Assembly (NCBI GenBank): GCA_021325655.1
Contig: JAJPGT010000041.1
Coordinates: 62,001 to 126,000 of the forward strand
Origin: Pseudomonadota bacterium
GTDB lineage: Bacteria; Chloroflexota; UBA6077; JAJPGT01
Reading direction: 5' to 3'
DNA length: 64,000 nt
Made by a program: the position numbers and the translations under genes. Positions 26,539 through 35,541 of the stretch are shown piece after piece (the stretch's first letter is position 1; each line of letters opens with the position of its first letter). Below the pieces are notes generated by a model. The model saw only the letters and a list, made by a program, of their open reading frames with translations, ran no database searches and had not been told where the DNA came from.

Positions 26539-27783
26539 TCACAGGTTATCGAAGCGGACCGGGAACACCGTGTAGCGCCCCTCGGCGGTCGGGGCGCGCA
26601 CCAGTTCCGCGGCGCGGTCCACCGCGATGCCGGCCCGAGAGAACGCCTTGAGCATCTTCACCATCGAACGGTCCAGCTCGGTGTCAGCGGATTCCTGCAC
26701 CGTGGTCACCAGCCCCTTGCCGATGCAGCTCTTCTGGCCGATTCCGAAGGCGAGCCCGTAGGCGTGCACCCCCTCTGGGATCGCGCGGTACGGGTTGAAG
26801 CGATCCGCATCTGGCCCGAAGACCGATCGGTCACGGTTCACCGCGTCGTTGATGATCGCGATACGCTCCCCGGCCCGGAAGCGGCGGCCGTTGCGGAGCG
26901 TCACGTCGCGGATGGCGCGGCGCATGATCGCCGGGAAGGTGGCCCGCAGCCGAATGACCTCGTTGGTGACCCGGCGCAGGAAGTCGGTGTCCTGAAGCCT
27001 GGCGCGGTCCTCCGGGTGCTGGCGGAGCCAGCCGTCCAGCTCCTCCACCGCGAAGGTGGTCGCGGTGGAGGTGGTCCCGATCGAGGCGGCCAGGTACAGG
27101 ATCGCCTCGCGCACCACCAGGTCTTCGTCCCACTCCGGGGAAGGGTGCAGCAGCAGCAGCAGCGTCAGCAGGTCGTTGGGCAGCTCCTGGCGGCGCAGGC
27201 GCCCGGCCTGGTAGTTCGCAACCAGCGCCCGGCGGCGTTGCAGCGATGGCTGGACGAAGTGCTGAATAAACGCCGCTTTCGCCGCCAGCCCCTCGCGGAT
27301 CACCTCCCGGTGGTCGCGGGTGGACCACTTGACCACCACCCCGGCATCCAGCGGAGCGAAGCAGCGGGCCAGAAGCGCGGTGCGCTCCGGGGTATCGACA
27401 GCGTCCAGCCCGATGATCGCGGCGGCGATCTGCAGCAGGATGGTGCGAGTCAGCTCGACCAGGTTGGCGCGCACCACACCGTCCGGGCCACGCTGCGCGG
27501 CCAGATCGCGCAGGCAGCGCTGGATGGACTGGTCCAGCACCTGCGCTTCGTAGTGGCGCAGCGCGGCGCGGGCAAAGAGTTGGCTTTCCAGCCGGCGGCG
27601 CGGGAGGTGCTCCTCGCCGTCCAGCTCGATGATGGTGTCGCCCCGGAAGGGCAGACTCTCGGTCTCCATGCGGCCGGCGTGGAACGCCGGCGACTTGACG
27701 ATCTCCTCCGCCTCCCAGAAGTCGGTGACGATCGCCCAGCCGGCGACGTAGGACGGAATCTCGATCGGCGGTAGGGTAGTCAT
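26539..27783 (-). CDS. Cytochrome P450 (second of tandem pair)
   Basis: A 414-residue paralogue of the neighbouring P450. The heme loop is FGIGQKSCIGKG with Cys353, the ExxR pair is Glu275/Arg278, and FGPDADRFNPYR is present. Its I-helix reads AASIGTTSTATT, again without the acidic residue of the acid-alcohol pair. Two similar P450s in one operon could act on successive positions of a substrate or form a working pair. The gene starts 3 bases after the enoyl-CoA hydratase gene. Confidence 0.9.
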   Translation of the reverse strand: MTTLPPIEIPSYVAGWAIVTDFWEAEEIVKSPAFHAGRMETESLPFRGDTIIELDGEEHLPRRRLESQLFARAALRHYEAQVLDQSIQRCLRDLAAQRGPDGVVRANLVELTRTILLQIAAAIIGLDAVDTPERTALLARCFAPLDAGVVVKWSTRDHREVIREGLAAKAAFIQHFVQPSLQRRRALVANYQAGRLRRQELPNDLLTLLLLLHPSPEWDEDLVVREAILYLAASIGTTSTATTFAVEELDGWLRQHPEDRARLQDTDFLRRVTNEVIRLRATFPAIMRRAIRDVTLRNGRRFRAGERIAIINDAVNRDRSVFGPDADRFNPYRAIPEGVHAYGLAFGIGQKSCIGKGLVTTVQESADTELDRSMVKMLKAFSRAGIAVDRAAELVRAPTAEGRYTVFPVRFDNL

Positions 27784-27786
27784 GCT

Positions 27787-28587
27787 TCAGCGCCCCTCGA
27801 AACGCGGCTCACGCCGCTCGCGGAAGGCGGCCATCCCTTCCTGGTGGTCGTGCGTCGCCATCATCCGGAGCTGCGCTGCCGTCTCCAGCTCCAGCGCGCG
27901 CTCCAGCCCGTCCTGCATCGCCTGCTGGAGCAGCGCCTTGGTCGCGCCGACGGCCAGCGGCGGCAGCGTCGCGATCCGCTGGGCGAGCGTCGCCGCCGCA
28001 TCCCGCAGCAACGCGGCCGGCACTACCCGGTTGACCAGCCCGATGCGCAGCGCCTCGGCTGCATCGATCACCTCGCTGGTGGCACACAGCTCCAGCGCCC
28101 GGGCATAGCCGACCGCGCGCGGCAGCAGCCAGGCCGTTCCGGCGTCCGGGACGAAGCCGACCTTGAGGAACGCCACGGTGAAGCGGGCCGTCTCGCTAGC
28201 GATGCGGACGTCGGCGGCCAGCGCGAGCGCCAGCCCGGCCCCGGCCGCCACCCCGTTGACCGCGGCGAGCACCGGTTTAGGCATGCCCACCAGGCTCGGG
28301 ATCACGCTCCGCTGCATCTCGTCCAGCCGCTCCCTGGTGAACGGGCGGCCGTCCGAGAACTGTGCCTCGTCCAGGTCGCGCCCGGCGCAGAAGCCGCGCT
28401 CGCCGGCCCCGGTCAGGATCACGCAACGGACGGCCGGGTCCTGGGCCGCTGCCCGCGCCACCTGCTCCAGCTCGTCCCAGAGCCGCATCGTGATCGCGTT
28501 CAGCCGGCTCGGTCGGTTCAGGGTGATCGTCAGCACTGCTCCGTCGCGGCTGACCATAATCTGCTCGTAGCTCGCAGGCGCCATCAT
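27787..28587 (-). CDS. Enoyl-CoA hydratase/isomerase (crotonase family)
   Basis: A 266-residue crotonase-fold protein. Oxyanion-hole segments are AGERGFCAGRDLDE and VNGVAAGAGLALALAADVRI, and the C-terminal trimer helix contains FRERREPRFEGR. The catalytic Glu pair of classical hydratases is not obvious: the region after the second oxyanion strand reads VGFVPDAGTAWLLPRAVG, as in the PaaG/isomerase-type subgroup with Asp. It may hydrate, isomerise or cleave an enoyl-CoA. It overlaps the ligase stop by 4 bases. Confidence 0.88.
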   Translation of the reverse strand: MMAPASYEQIMVSRDGAVLTITLNRPSRLNAITMRLWDELEQVARAAAQDPAVRCVILTGAGERGFCAGRDLDEAQFSDGRPFTRERLDEMQRSVIPSLVGMPKPVLAAVNGVAAGAGLALALAADVRIASETARFTVAFLKVGFVPDAGTAWLLPRAVGYARALELCATSEVIDAAEALRIGLVNRVVPAALLRDAAATLAQRIATLPPLAVGATKALLQQAMQDGLERALELETAAQLRMMATHDHQEGMAAFRERREPRFEGR

Positions 28588-30233
28588 CGCAATCTCCCGT
28601 CCCTACTGCTCAGGTGGCCCAGCTCCGCCTCGCGGTCCCAGGCGCCCGCGGTCAGGTCGTTGCGCTCCTGGCGCAGCGCCTCCTTGCGAACACGCATCGA
28701 GGGAGTACGCGGGAAATCGGTGGCGCGGTACTCGAAGTAGCGTGGCACCTTGTGCGGGGCGAGGCGCTCCAGGCAGTACGCCACCAGCTCGCGGGGCGGG
28801 ATCGTCTCCGGCGTCTCCCCGGCGACGGGGAGGACGTATGCCTTGATCTCCTCGCCGCGGAGCGCGTCCGGGACCGGGATGACCGCCACCTCCAGCACCT
28901 TCGGGTGCGAGCGCAGCACCGCCTCAACCTCAGCGGCGGCGACGTTCTCGCCACCGCGGCGGATGATATCCTTCTTGCGACCGACGAAGTAGAGGAAGCC
29001 GCGCTCGTCGGCGCGACCCAGGTCGCCGGTGTGCAGCCAGCCGTCCGCGTCGATCGCCTCGGCGCTCTCCTCCGGGCGGTTGACGTAGCCGCGCATCATC
29101 GCCGGGGCACGCACTAGGAACTCGCCGGTCTCGCCCGGCGCCACGTCACGGCCATCGTCGTCCACCAGGCGCAGCTCGACCTCGGGGCAGGGGATGCCGA
29201 TGGAGCCGGAGCCGGCCAGCTCGTCGGCAGCGGCGAGCGGGACGCGCGTGATGAAGCCGCCCTCGGTGATCCCATAGCCGTCGATCCAGGGGAACCCCCA
29301 GCGCTCGTTCATCTCCCGGTGCAGGCTGGCCGGCACCGCCACCTGGAGGGCGCGCTTCACCGCGTGGTCGCGGTCACGCGGGTCGGGCAGCGCTTTGAGT
29401 AGCAGGATCGGGATGGAGGCGATGGATAGGATCTCGGTGACGCCGTAGGTGCGGACCACGTTCCAGAAGCGCGAAACGGAGAAGCGGCGCATCACCACGA
29501 CCGCCGCGCCCGTCGCGAGCGCGGCCAGGAGCTGCCAGGCCGGGTCGTTGTAGAAGAACTGCAAGCAGCAGAGCTGGCGGTCCTCGGGGCCTTTGGGGTG
29601 GAGCCGCAGGTCCACGTCCACCACCCGTAGCCAGTAGGCGTGATCCAGCATACAGCCCTTCGGGGCGCCGGTTGTGCCGGAGGTGTAGTAGATGTTGGCG
29701 ATGTCGTCACGTTGGCACTGGGCCGCCACGAAGGGGAAGCGACCGTTGGTGCTCACATAGCCGTCCAGCCCACGCGGCTCAGGGCCGTCCACCACCACGA
29801 TCTCGCGCAGCCGCGGACAGTCGCCGCGGACCCGCTCGGCCAATTCGCGCGTCTCCGCCCCGACGATCGCCAGCACGGAGCGCGAGTCGCGCAGGATGTG
29901 CCCGGCGTCGTGGTCCCTGGCGGCTGGATTGATCGAGACGAGGATGCCGCGGCAGGCGACCACCGCCAGCCAGGCGACCATGAACTCCGCCCGGTTGGGC
30001 AGCATGATCGCGACGCAGTCGCCGGGCTGGATACGCTCGCGCAGGTAGCCGGCGAAACGCTCCGCGAGATCCAGGAGCTGGGTGGTACTGATGGCCAGCC
30101 CCTCCTCGAAGATCAGCGCGGGCGCGTTCGGACGCTTGGCGGCGGCATCCAGCAGCAGCTCGATGATGGTGCGGTGCGGGACCACGGTCCAGGCAGGCGG
30201 CACATTCCAGGACACGGACGCGCTGGCAGTCAC
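28584..30233 (-). CDS. AMP-forming acyl-CoA ligase
   Basis: A 549-residue ANL-superfamily ligase that activates a carboxylic acid to its CoA thioester. The P-loop is YYTSGTTGAPKG, the A5 motif is DGYGITEGG, A7/A8 are LHTGDLGRADERGFLYFVGRKKD, and the C-terminal domain ends FPRTPSMRVRKEALR. At the position of the usual A10 catalytic Lys (TGK) there is Arg, with Lys two residues later. It resembles the CaiC-like branch. GTG 30233 overlaps the upstream stop by 4 bases. Confidence 0.88.
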   Translation of the reverse strand: MTASASVSWNVPPAWTVVPHRTIIELLLDAAAKRPNAPALIFEEGLAISTTQLLDLAERFAGYLRERIQPGDCVAIMLPNRAEFMVAWLAVVACRGILVSINPAARDHDAGHILRDSRSVLAIVGAETRELAERVRGDCPRLREIVVVDGPEPRGLDGYVSTNGRFPFVAAQCQRDDIANIYYTSGTTGAPKGCMLDHAYWLRVVDVDLRLHPKGPEDRQLCCLQFFYNDPAWQLLAALATGAAVVVMRRFSVSRFWNVVRTYGVTEILSIASIPILLLKALPDPRDRDHAVKRALQVAVPASLHREMNERWGFPWIDGYGITEGGFITRVPLAAADELAGSGSIGIPCPEVELRLVDDDGRDVAPGETGEFLVRAPAMMRGYVNRPEESAEAIDADGWLHTGDLGRADERGFLYFVGRKKDIIRRGGENVAAAEVEAVLRSHPKVLEVAVIPVPDALRGEEIKAYVLPVAGETPETIPPRELVAYCLERLAPHKVPRYFEYRATDFPRTPSMRVRKEALRQERNDLTAGAWDREAELGHLSSRDGRLR

Positions 30234-31084
30234 GACGCTACCTCGGCAAGCCCATTGCTGATGACGACCAGCCCGGACTGGTCCGCGACCTGGAAACCAA
30301 CCCGCGCGCGGCCGGCCCGCTCCCCGAGCGGCCAGAGGGTGGTGGTGACATCCTGGCCGGGCAGCAGAGGGGCGGAGAAGCGCACCGCCAGGCGCCGCAA
30401 CCGGCGCGGGTCGCCGCCACAGGCCACCTCCACCACCGCCCGTCCGGCGAACGCCATGGTGCAGACGCCGTGGACGATCTTACGCGGGAACCCGAGGCGG
30501 CGGGCCGCTTCGTCATCCAGGTGGTAGATCCCCCTGTCGCCGGAAGCGTGGGCATAGCGAATGCCCTGGTCCGGGTCCACCGGGTAGCGAACGCGTGCCA
30601 GCGGGGGCTGGGCGGTGACTGCCTCCGGCAGGCGGTGCTCCGGCGGCAGCTCCCCGATCCCTTGCTGTACCGTGAAGCCGCGGAAGAAATTGACGAAGAA
30701 CTGCTCGGCGACCAGCACCGTATCGTCGCGGGCCTCCACCCGCCCGACCACCAGTGTGCCGGTGGATTTCGGGTGGACCCCAACCACCGCCGCGCGCAGC
30801 CGAAGCCGCATCCCCGGCGCAAGCGGACGGTGCAGGTACAGGTCTTGCTCGCCGTGGACGCTGCCGAGGGTGTACGGGTCGGCCGCGAAGGCGCGCTCCA
30901 TTGCTGGAGCCCAGACGTGGACCGCGATCGCGACCACGTAGACGGGTGGCGCCAGCCGACCGTTGGTAAACCACGGGTTGTCGTCGTTGGTCGCGGCGGC
31001 GTAGGCGCGGGCCTGCTCCGCGTCCACCGTCCACGGTAGCTCCTCCGTCCATGCGCCAACCCGCGCCGGGTTCAGCACTGCCAT
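30230..31084 (-). CDS. Double-hotdog MaoC-like dehydratase
   Basis: A 284-residue protein with two hotdog folds. The N-terminal half has YAAATNDDNPWFTNG, and the C-terminal half has GDRGIYHLDDEAARRLGF followed by VHGVCTMAFAGRAVVE. The family hydrates enoyl-CoA thioesters or dehydrates 3-hydroxyacyl-CoAs. ATG 31084 follows two GGAG tracts. Together with the crotonase it gives the operon two potential hydratases. Confidence 0.85.
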   Translation of the reverse strand: MAVLNPARVGAWTEELPWTVDAEQARAYAAATNDDNPWFTNGRLAPPVYVVAIAVHVWAPAMERAFAADPYTLGSVHGEQDLYLHRPLAPGMRLRLRAAVVGVHPKSTGTLVVGRVEARDDTVLVAEQFFVNFFRGFTVQQGIGELPPEHRLPEAVTAQPPLARVRYPVDPDQGIRYAHASGDRGIYHLDDEAARRLGFPRKIVHGVCTMAFAGRAVVEVACGGDPRRLRRLAVRFSAPLLPGQDVTTTLWPLGERAGRARVGFQVADQSGLVVISNGLAEVAS

Positions 31085-31106
31085 CTCCTGGCTCCTCCGT
31101 CTCGGG

Positions 31107-32018
31107 CTACAGTTCCAGAAAATCCGTGATCGCCGGCGGGGTGAGCAGCCGCCGCGGCAGCTCGCGGTCCAGCGCCTCCAGCGTCCAGCGGCCATTCGTG
31201 CGCAGGTCGTGGACGATGCTCGGCATCGAGATCACGATCAGGCGGTTGCCGTAGATATGGAATACCTGCGCGGTGGCCGGGCAGTCCGCCTGGGCCAGCC
31301 AGGCGACCAGCGGCGAGACGTTGGCCGGGTCCAGCCGGTCGAACGCCTGGGAGTCATCCGGAGGGCGGAACGCCTGGTCCGCGCCAGGCGTCTCCATCCC
31401 GATGCGGGTGCGGGCGGAGGGCGAGACCGCGTTGGAGCGGACGCCGTACTTGGCGCCCTCCAGCGCCGCGACGCGCGACAGCCCGACGATCGCCAGCTTG
31501 GCGGCGCTGTAGTTCGCCTGGCCGAAGCTGCCGGCGAAGGCGGCGATGCTGGTGGTATGGACGATAGAGGCCTTGACCGCCTGGCCGGCCTTGGAGCGGT
31601 CGCGCCAGTAGGCCAGCGCGTGGCGCGTGGTCGCCGCGTGTCCCTTCAGGTGGACGCGGATCACCGCGTCCCACTCCGCCTCGCTCATGTTGGCCAGGGT
31701 GCGGTCGCGCAGGATGCCGGCGTTGTTGACCAGCACATGCAGGTCCCCGAACGCCTCGACGGCGGTCTGGACAAGCTGCGCCGCCTGCGCCCAATCCGCC
31801 ACGTCGTGGCCGCTCACCACTGCCTGCCCGCCCTGGGCGCGGATCTCCTCGGCTACCTGCTGGGCCGGGGTCAGGTCCTGCCCCTCGCCGTGCACGTCGC
31901 CGCCCAGGTCGTTCACCACCACCGCCGCGCCTTCGGCGGCGAGCCGCAGCGCGTGCGCTCGGCCGAGGCCCCGCCCCGCCCCGGTCACGATCGCCACGCG
32001 CCCATCCAATCGTCCCAC
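31107..32018 (-). CDS. Short-chain dehydrogenase/reductase (3-hydroxyacyl-CoA dehydrogenase-like)
   Basis: A 303-residue SDR. The NAD-binding TGAGRGLGRAHALRLA, the NNAGILRDRTLANM motif and the active-site Ser (HTTS) plus Tyr-x-x-x-Lys (NYSAAKLA) are complete. VVNDLGGDVHGEG after the second strand is typical of the dehydrogenase part of peroxisomal multifunctional enzyme 2. It is likely to oxidise a 3-hydroxyacyl-CoA. It starts with GTG at the last base of the DUF35 gene. Confidence 0.88.
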   Translation of the reverse strand: MGRLDGRVAIVTGAGRGLGRAHALRLAAEGAAVVVNDLGGDVHGEGQDLTPAQQVAEEIRAQGGQAVVSGHDVADWAQAAQLVQTAVEAFGDLHVLVNNAGILRDRTLANMSEAEWDAVIRVHLKGHAATTRHALAYWRDRSKAGQAVKASIVHTTSIAAFAGSFGQANYSAAKLAIVGLSRVAALEGAKYGVRSNAVSPSARTRIGMETPGADQAFRPPDDSQAFDRLDPANVSPLVAWLAQADCPATAQVFHIYGNRLIVISMPSIVHDLRTNGRWTLEALDRELPRRLLTPPAITDFLEL

Positions 32019-32419
32019 TAGTGTGCCTCCCGATCAGGGGTGAACACTGGCAACGGCGGCAGCCCGGCGCGCTCGCGCCAGGCGAGCCGCACCCGATCGC
32101 CGATCGCGCTCGGCCCGCCGACGACGTTCGCCGTGTAGCGCGGCCCCTCGTCCAGCTCGATGAGCGCGACGACGTAGGGTGGCGTGAGCTCCGGCACGAC
32201 CGGGACGTGCACAGTGGTCTGCGCGTAGATCGTCCCCGTCCCGCGCGCCGGTACCCACTCGACCGCGTCCGAGCCGCAGCGCAGGCAGAAGGGGCGCGGA
32301 TAGAACTGGTAGACGCCGCAGGCAGCGCAGCGCTGGATCACGAGCTGGCGGCGCTCCGCCGCGGCCCAGAACGGCGCGGTCAACGGGTCGCCGAAGGGGG
32401 GCAGGGTCGGCTCACTCAC
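32018..32419 (-). CDS. DUF35 OB-fold/zinc-ribbon protein (thiolase partner)
   Basis: A 133-residue protein with a rubredoxin-like zinc ribbon (CAACGVYQFYPRPFCLRCG) followed by an OB-fold that ends in RVRLAWRERAGLPPLPVF. DUF35 proteins bind acyl-CoA and pair with thiolase-like proteins, as ChsH2 does with Ltp2 in steroid side-chain degradation. The gene overlaps the thiolase-like gene by 8 bases, exactly the expected arrangement. Confidence 0.88.
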   Translation of the reverse strand: MSEPTLPPFGDPLTAPFWAAAERRQLVIQRCAACGVYQFYPRPFCLRCGSDAVEWVPARGTGTIYAQTTVHVPVVPELTPPYVVALIELDEGPRYTANVVGGPSAIGDRVRLAWRERAGLPPLPVFTPDREAH

Positions 32420-33566
32420 GGGCCAGCACCACCGTTCCGGCGGTGGAGTGGAGGCCTCCCACGCCGTGCGCCACCGCGATCCTGGCCTCCGGCACCTGGC
32501 GGGCGCCGGCCTCGCCGCGAAGCTGGCGGACCGCCTCCACCAGTAGCAGCAGCCCGAGCGCGCCGGGATGGTTGTAGGAGAGGCCGCCGCCGCTCGTCAT
32601 CGCCGGCAAGCTGCCACCGGGGGCGAGGCGGCCGTGCTCGACGAAGGCGCCCCCCTCGCCCTTAGCGCAGAAGCCCAGGTCCTCCAGCGCAAGCAGCACC
32701 GTGATGGTGAAGGAGTCATACGGCTCCAGCACGTCCACGTCGGCCGGGGTGATGCCGGCCATCGCGAAGGCTTCGCGCCCGGACTGCGCCCCGGCCGAGA
32801 CGGTCAGGTCCGGCATCTGCGAGATGAGCCAGTGGGTGTGGCTCTCGGCCGCGCCGAGCACTCGGATCGGCCGCTTGGCCGCGCCCGCCGCGTGGGCCCT
32901 GTTGGTCACGACCAGCGCCCCGCCGCCATCGGTGACCAGGCAGCAGTCGAGCCGGTGCAGCGGCTCGCAGATCGGGCGCGAGCTCAGTACATCGGCCACG
33001 GTCAGCGGGTCGCGGCTCCAGGCCTTCGGGTTGAGCTGTGCCCAGCGCCGCGCCGCCACCGCGATCTCGGCGAGCTGCTCCGGGGTGGTCCCGAACTGGT
33101 GCATGTGCCGGGCGGCGATCAGCGCGTAATAGCCGAGCGGGGCCGGCAGGCCGTAGGCGATCTCGAACTGGCTCTGCAGCGTCGTCGGATCCTGGGGCCG
33201 CGTCATCCCACGGCTGCGGCGCGAGCGCTGGCGCGAGGCGTAGGTGATGAGCGCCACCTCGCAGTGGCCGGCGGTGATGGCGAGCATGGCATGGTGGACA
33301 AACGCCTCGAAAGCGGCGCCACCAAGGTCCGAGGAGTCGGCGTAGCGCGGCTGGATGCCCAGGTATTCCGCCACCTGGACCGAGCCCTCCTCGCCCATGT
33401 AGTTGACGAAGACGCCGTCCACGTCTTTCAGCGTCAGCCCGGCCTCGGCCAGCGCCTCGCGGGCGGCGAGCGCACACATCGATAGCTCGGTCTGGTCCCA
33501 GACCTCGCCCAGCGGCGTCTCGGCCACGCCGGTGATATAGATGGGGGTGTCGTCCAGCCAGCTCAC
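32412..33566 (-). CDS. Thiolase-fold protein without catalytic Cys (Ltp2/SCP-x-like, candidate aldolase)
   Basis: A 384-residue thiolase fold of the lipid-transfer/SCP-x branch. Where true thiolases carry the acyl-accepting Cys, this protein reads DSSDLGGAAFEAFVHHA (residues 77-93) with no Cys. The late motifs are EPYDSFTITVL (Tyr283) and GGGLSYNHPGALG (Tyr331, His333). Family members paired with DUF35, such as Ltp2, are retro-aldolases that use Tyr instead of Cys. GTG 33566 overlaps the ABC ATPase stop by 4 bases, which couples transport to catabolism. Confidence 0.82.
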   Translation of the reverse strand: MSWLDDTPIYITGVAETPLGEVWDQTELSMCALAAREALAEAGLTLKDVDGVFVNYMGEEGSVQVAEYLGIQPRYADSSDLGGAAFEAFVHHAMLAITAGHCEVALITYASRQRSRRSRGMTRPQDPTTLQSQFEIAYGLPAPLGYYALIAARHMHQFGTTPEQLAEIAVAARRWAQLNPKAWSRDPLTVADVLSSRPICEPLHRLDCCLVTDGGGALVVTNRAHAAGAAKRPIRVLGAAESHTHWLISQMPDLTVSAGAQSGREAFAMAGITPADVDVLEPYDSFTITVLLALEDLGFCAKGEGGAFVEHGRLAPGGSLPAMTSGGGLSYNHPGALGLLLLVEAVRQLRGEAGARQVPEARIAVAHGVGGLHSTAGTVVLARE

Positions 33567-34741
33567 CGGCTGGCCTCCAGCGCGGCGCTCTCAGCGGGCG
33601 CCGCCGCTCCGGGCGGTGCTCCCTCCGCCGCCTCGTCGGCGACCAGCACTCCGTACTCCAGGTCCCAGCTTACCGTGACCTCCTGGCCAACGCTCGGCCA
33701 GTCCTGCTCGGCGCCGGCCGCGACGCGGGCCAGCACCTGCTGCTCGCCCCCCAGGTCCACCAGGTACTTGCGCGCCGAGCCCAGGTACACCACCTCCCGC
33801 AACACGCCACGCACGCTGGCGCTCGCCCCGTTGCGCTCGGCTGCGCCGCGGACCCGGACGCGTTCCGGCCGCACTACCAGCGCGGCCGGCTGTCCGGGCC
33901 GGAGGCCCAGCCGGGCGCACGCCGCCTCGGCGACCGGGATGCGACGGCGCTCGTTGGCCAGGTAGGCGCCGCTCAGGTCGCGCTCCAGCCGACCGCGGAA
34001 GATGGACGACTCGCCCATGAAGCTGGCCACGAACAGGGTGGCCGGGTGCTCGTACAGCTCCTCGCCCGTCCCGAGCTGCTCGATGCGCCCCTGGTGATAG
34101 ACGGCGATGCGGTCGCTCATCGCCAGCGCCTCTTCCTGGTCATGGGTCACGTAGATCACAGTCACGCCCAGCTCGCGGCTGATGCGCGTGATCTCGATCT
34201 GCATTGCCTCGCGCAGCTTCTTGTCCAGTGCCCCCAGTGGCTCGTCCATGAGCAGCAGCGGCGGGCGGAACACGATCGCCCGCGCCAGCGCGACGCGCTG
34301 CTGCTGGCCGCCAGAGAGCTGCCGCGGATAGCGGCCACCCAGGCCGCCGAGGTGGACGAGCTCCAGCGCCTCCGCCACCCGCCGCTGGATCTCGGCGCGC
34401 GGCAGCTTGCGCACCTGGAGGGGGAAGGCGACGTTGTCCGCCGCGGTCATATGCGGGAACAGCGCGTAGTTCTGGAACACCATCCCAATGTTCCGCTCGT
34501 GGATCGCCAGGCCGGTGATGTCGCGGCCGTTCAGGAAGACGCGGCCGCTGTCCGGCTTGAGGAAGCCAGCGACACAGCGCAGGGTGGTGGTCTTGCCGGA
34601 GCCGGAGGCGCCCAGCAGGGTGACGAACTCGCCCGCCCGGGCGTCCAGCGAAACCCCGTCCAAGGCCAGATGCTCGCCGTAGAGCTTGGTCAGACCCTCC
34701 AGCCGGAGCGCACCCGCCAGCTCGCTGCCCATCGACGACAT
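33563..34741 (-). CDS. ABC transporter ATP-binding protein, PotA-like
   Basis: A 392-residue importer ATPase. Walker A is GASGSGKTT, followed by a Q-loop at [11 protein letters not shown], the signature [14 protein letters not shown], Walker [13 protein letters not shown] and the switch His in VTHDQEEAL. From about residue 245 comes a TOBE-type regulatory domain. With the two permeases and the binding protein it forms a complete Pot/Fbp-type importer. GGAGG precedes ATG 34741. Confidence 0.92.
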   Translation of the reverse strand: MSSMGSELAGALRLEGLTKLYGEHLALDGVSLDARAGEFVTLLGASGSGKTTTLRCVAGFLKPDSGRVFLNGRDITGLAIHERNIGMVFQNYALFPHMTAADNVAFPLQVRKLPRAEIQRRVAEALELVHLGGLGGRYPRQLSGGQQQRVALARAIVFRPPLLLMDEPLGALDKKLREAMQIEITRISRELGVTVIYVTHDQEEALAMSDRIAVYHQGRIEQLGTGEELYEHPATLFVASFMGESSIFRGRLERDLSGAYLANERRRIPVAEAACARLGLRPGQPAALVVRPERVRVRGAAERNGASASVRGVLREVVYLGSARKYLVDLGGEQQVLARVAAGAEQDWPSVGQEVTVSWDLEYGVLVADEAAEGAPPGAAAPAESAALEASR

Positions 34742-34755
34742 GGCTGGCCTCCTCC

Positions 34756-35541
34756 CTAGGCGCGTACGCCGGCGCGCGAGCGGACCAGCAGCCAGCTACA
34801 CAGGATCAGCAGGCTCAGCGCGGAGACGAGGGTGGAGGCGGCCGCGACGGTCGGGTCCACGTCGTTCTTGACCTGTGCCCAGATGACAACCGGGAGCGTC
34901 TGCATGAGCGGCGTGGAGAGAAACAGTGCCACCACCACCTCATCCCAGGAAGTGATGAAGGCGAAGAGGGCGCCGGCGACCACGCCGGGCAGGATGAGCG
35001 GGAGCGTGACACGGAAGAAGGTATAGAGCGGGCCGGCTCCCAGCCCGCGCGCCGCCTGTTCCACCGTCTCATCCAGGGTCCGCAGGCTGGCGGCGACGTT
35101 GACCACCACGAAGGGGAAGCCGAGCGCGGTGTGGGCCAGCACCAGCGCCGGCAGCGTTCCGGCCAGCCCGACGCGAACGTAGAAGATGTACATGCCCAGG
35201 GCGACCACGACGCTCGGCACGATCAGCGGGCTGAGGATCAGCGCGACGACCACGGCCCGGCCGGGGAAGCGGCCGCGCACCAGCCCCAGGGCGGCGAGCG
35301 TACCGAGGGTCGTCGCGAGCGCCATGGAGAGCACTCCGACGACGAAGCTGGTCACCGTGGCGTTCGTCCACTGCGCGTCGGCGAAGAACTTGGCGTACCA
35401 GCGCGTGTCGAGGCCGGGGGGCGGGAACGACAGGACGGTCGCCGAGGTGAACGAGATGATCACGACCACCACCGTCGGGGCAACCAGGAACAGGCCGACC
35501 AGCCCGACGAAGGAGGCCTTGAGCGGCAGGGAGCGGCTCAT
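34756..35541 (-). CDS. ABC transporter permease, PotC-like
   Basis: A 261-residue permease with six helices and the EAA loop VEQAARGLGAGPLYTFFRVTLP. ATG 35541 overlaps the PotB-like stop by 4 bases and has GAGGAG upstream. Sequence type is spermidine/putrescine-like, but such permeases also import other organic cations, phosphonates and aromatic compounds. Confidence 0.9.
   Translation of the reverse strand: MSRSLPLKASFVGLVGLFLVAPTVVVVIISFTSATVLSFPPPGLDTRWYAKFFADAQWTNATVTSFVVGVLSMALATTLGTLAALGLVRGRFPGRAVVVALILSPLIVPSVVVALGMYIFYVRVGLAGTLPALVLAHTALGFPFVVVNVAASLRTLDETVEQAARGLGAGPLYTFFRVTLPLILPGVVAGALFAFITSWDEVVVALFLSTPLMQTLPVVIWAQVKNDVDPTVAAASTLVSALSLLILCSWLLVRSRAGVRA

Noticed and set aside
32412-33566. 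Annotation as an ordinary acetyl-CoA acetyltransferase
   Set aside because: The nucleophilic Cys region is replaced by SSDLGGAAFE, so normal thiolase chemistry is unlikely. Kept as a thiolase-fold candidate aldolase.
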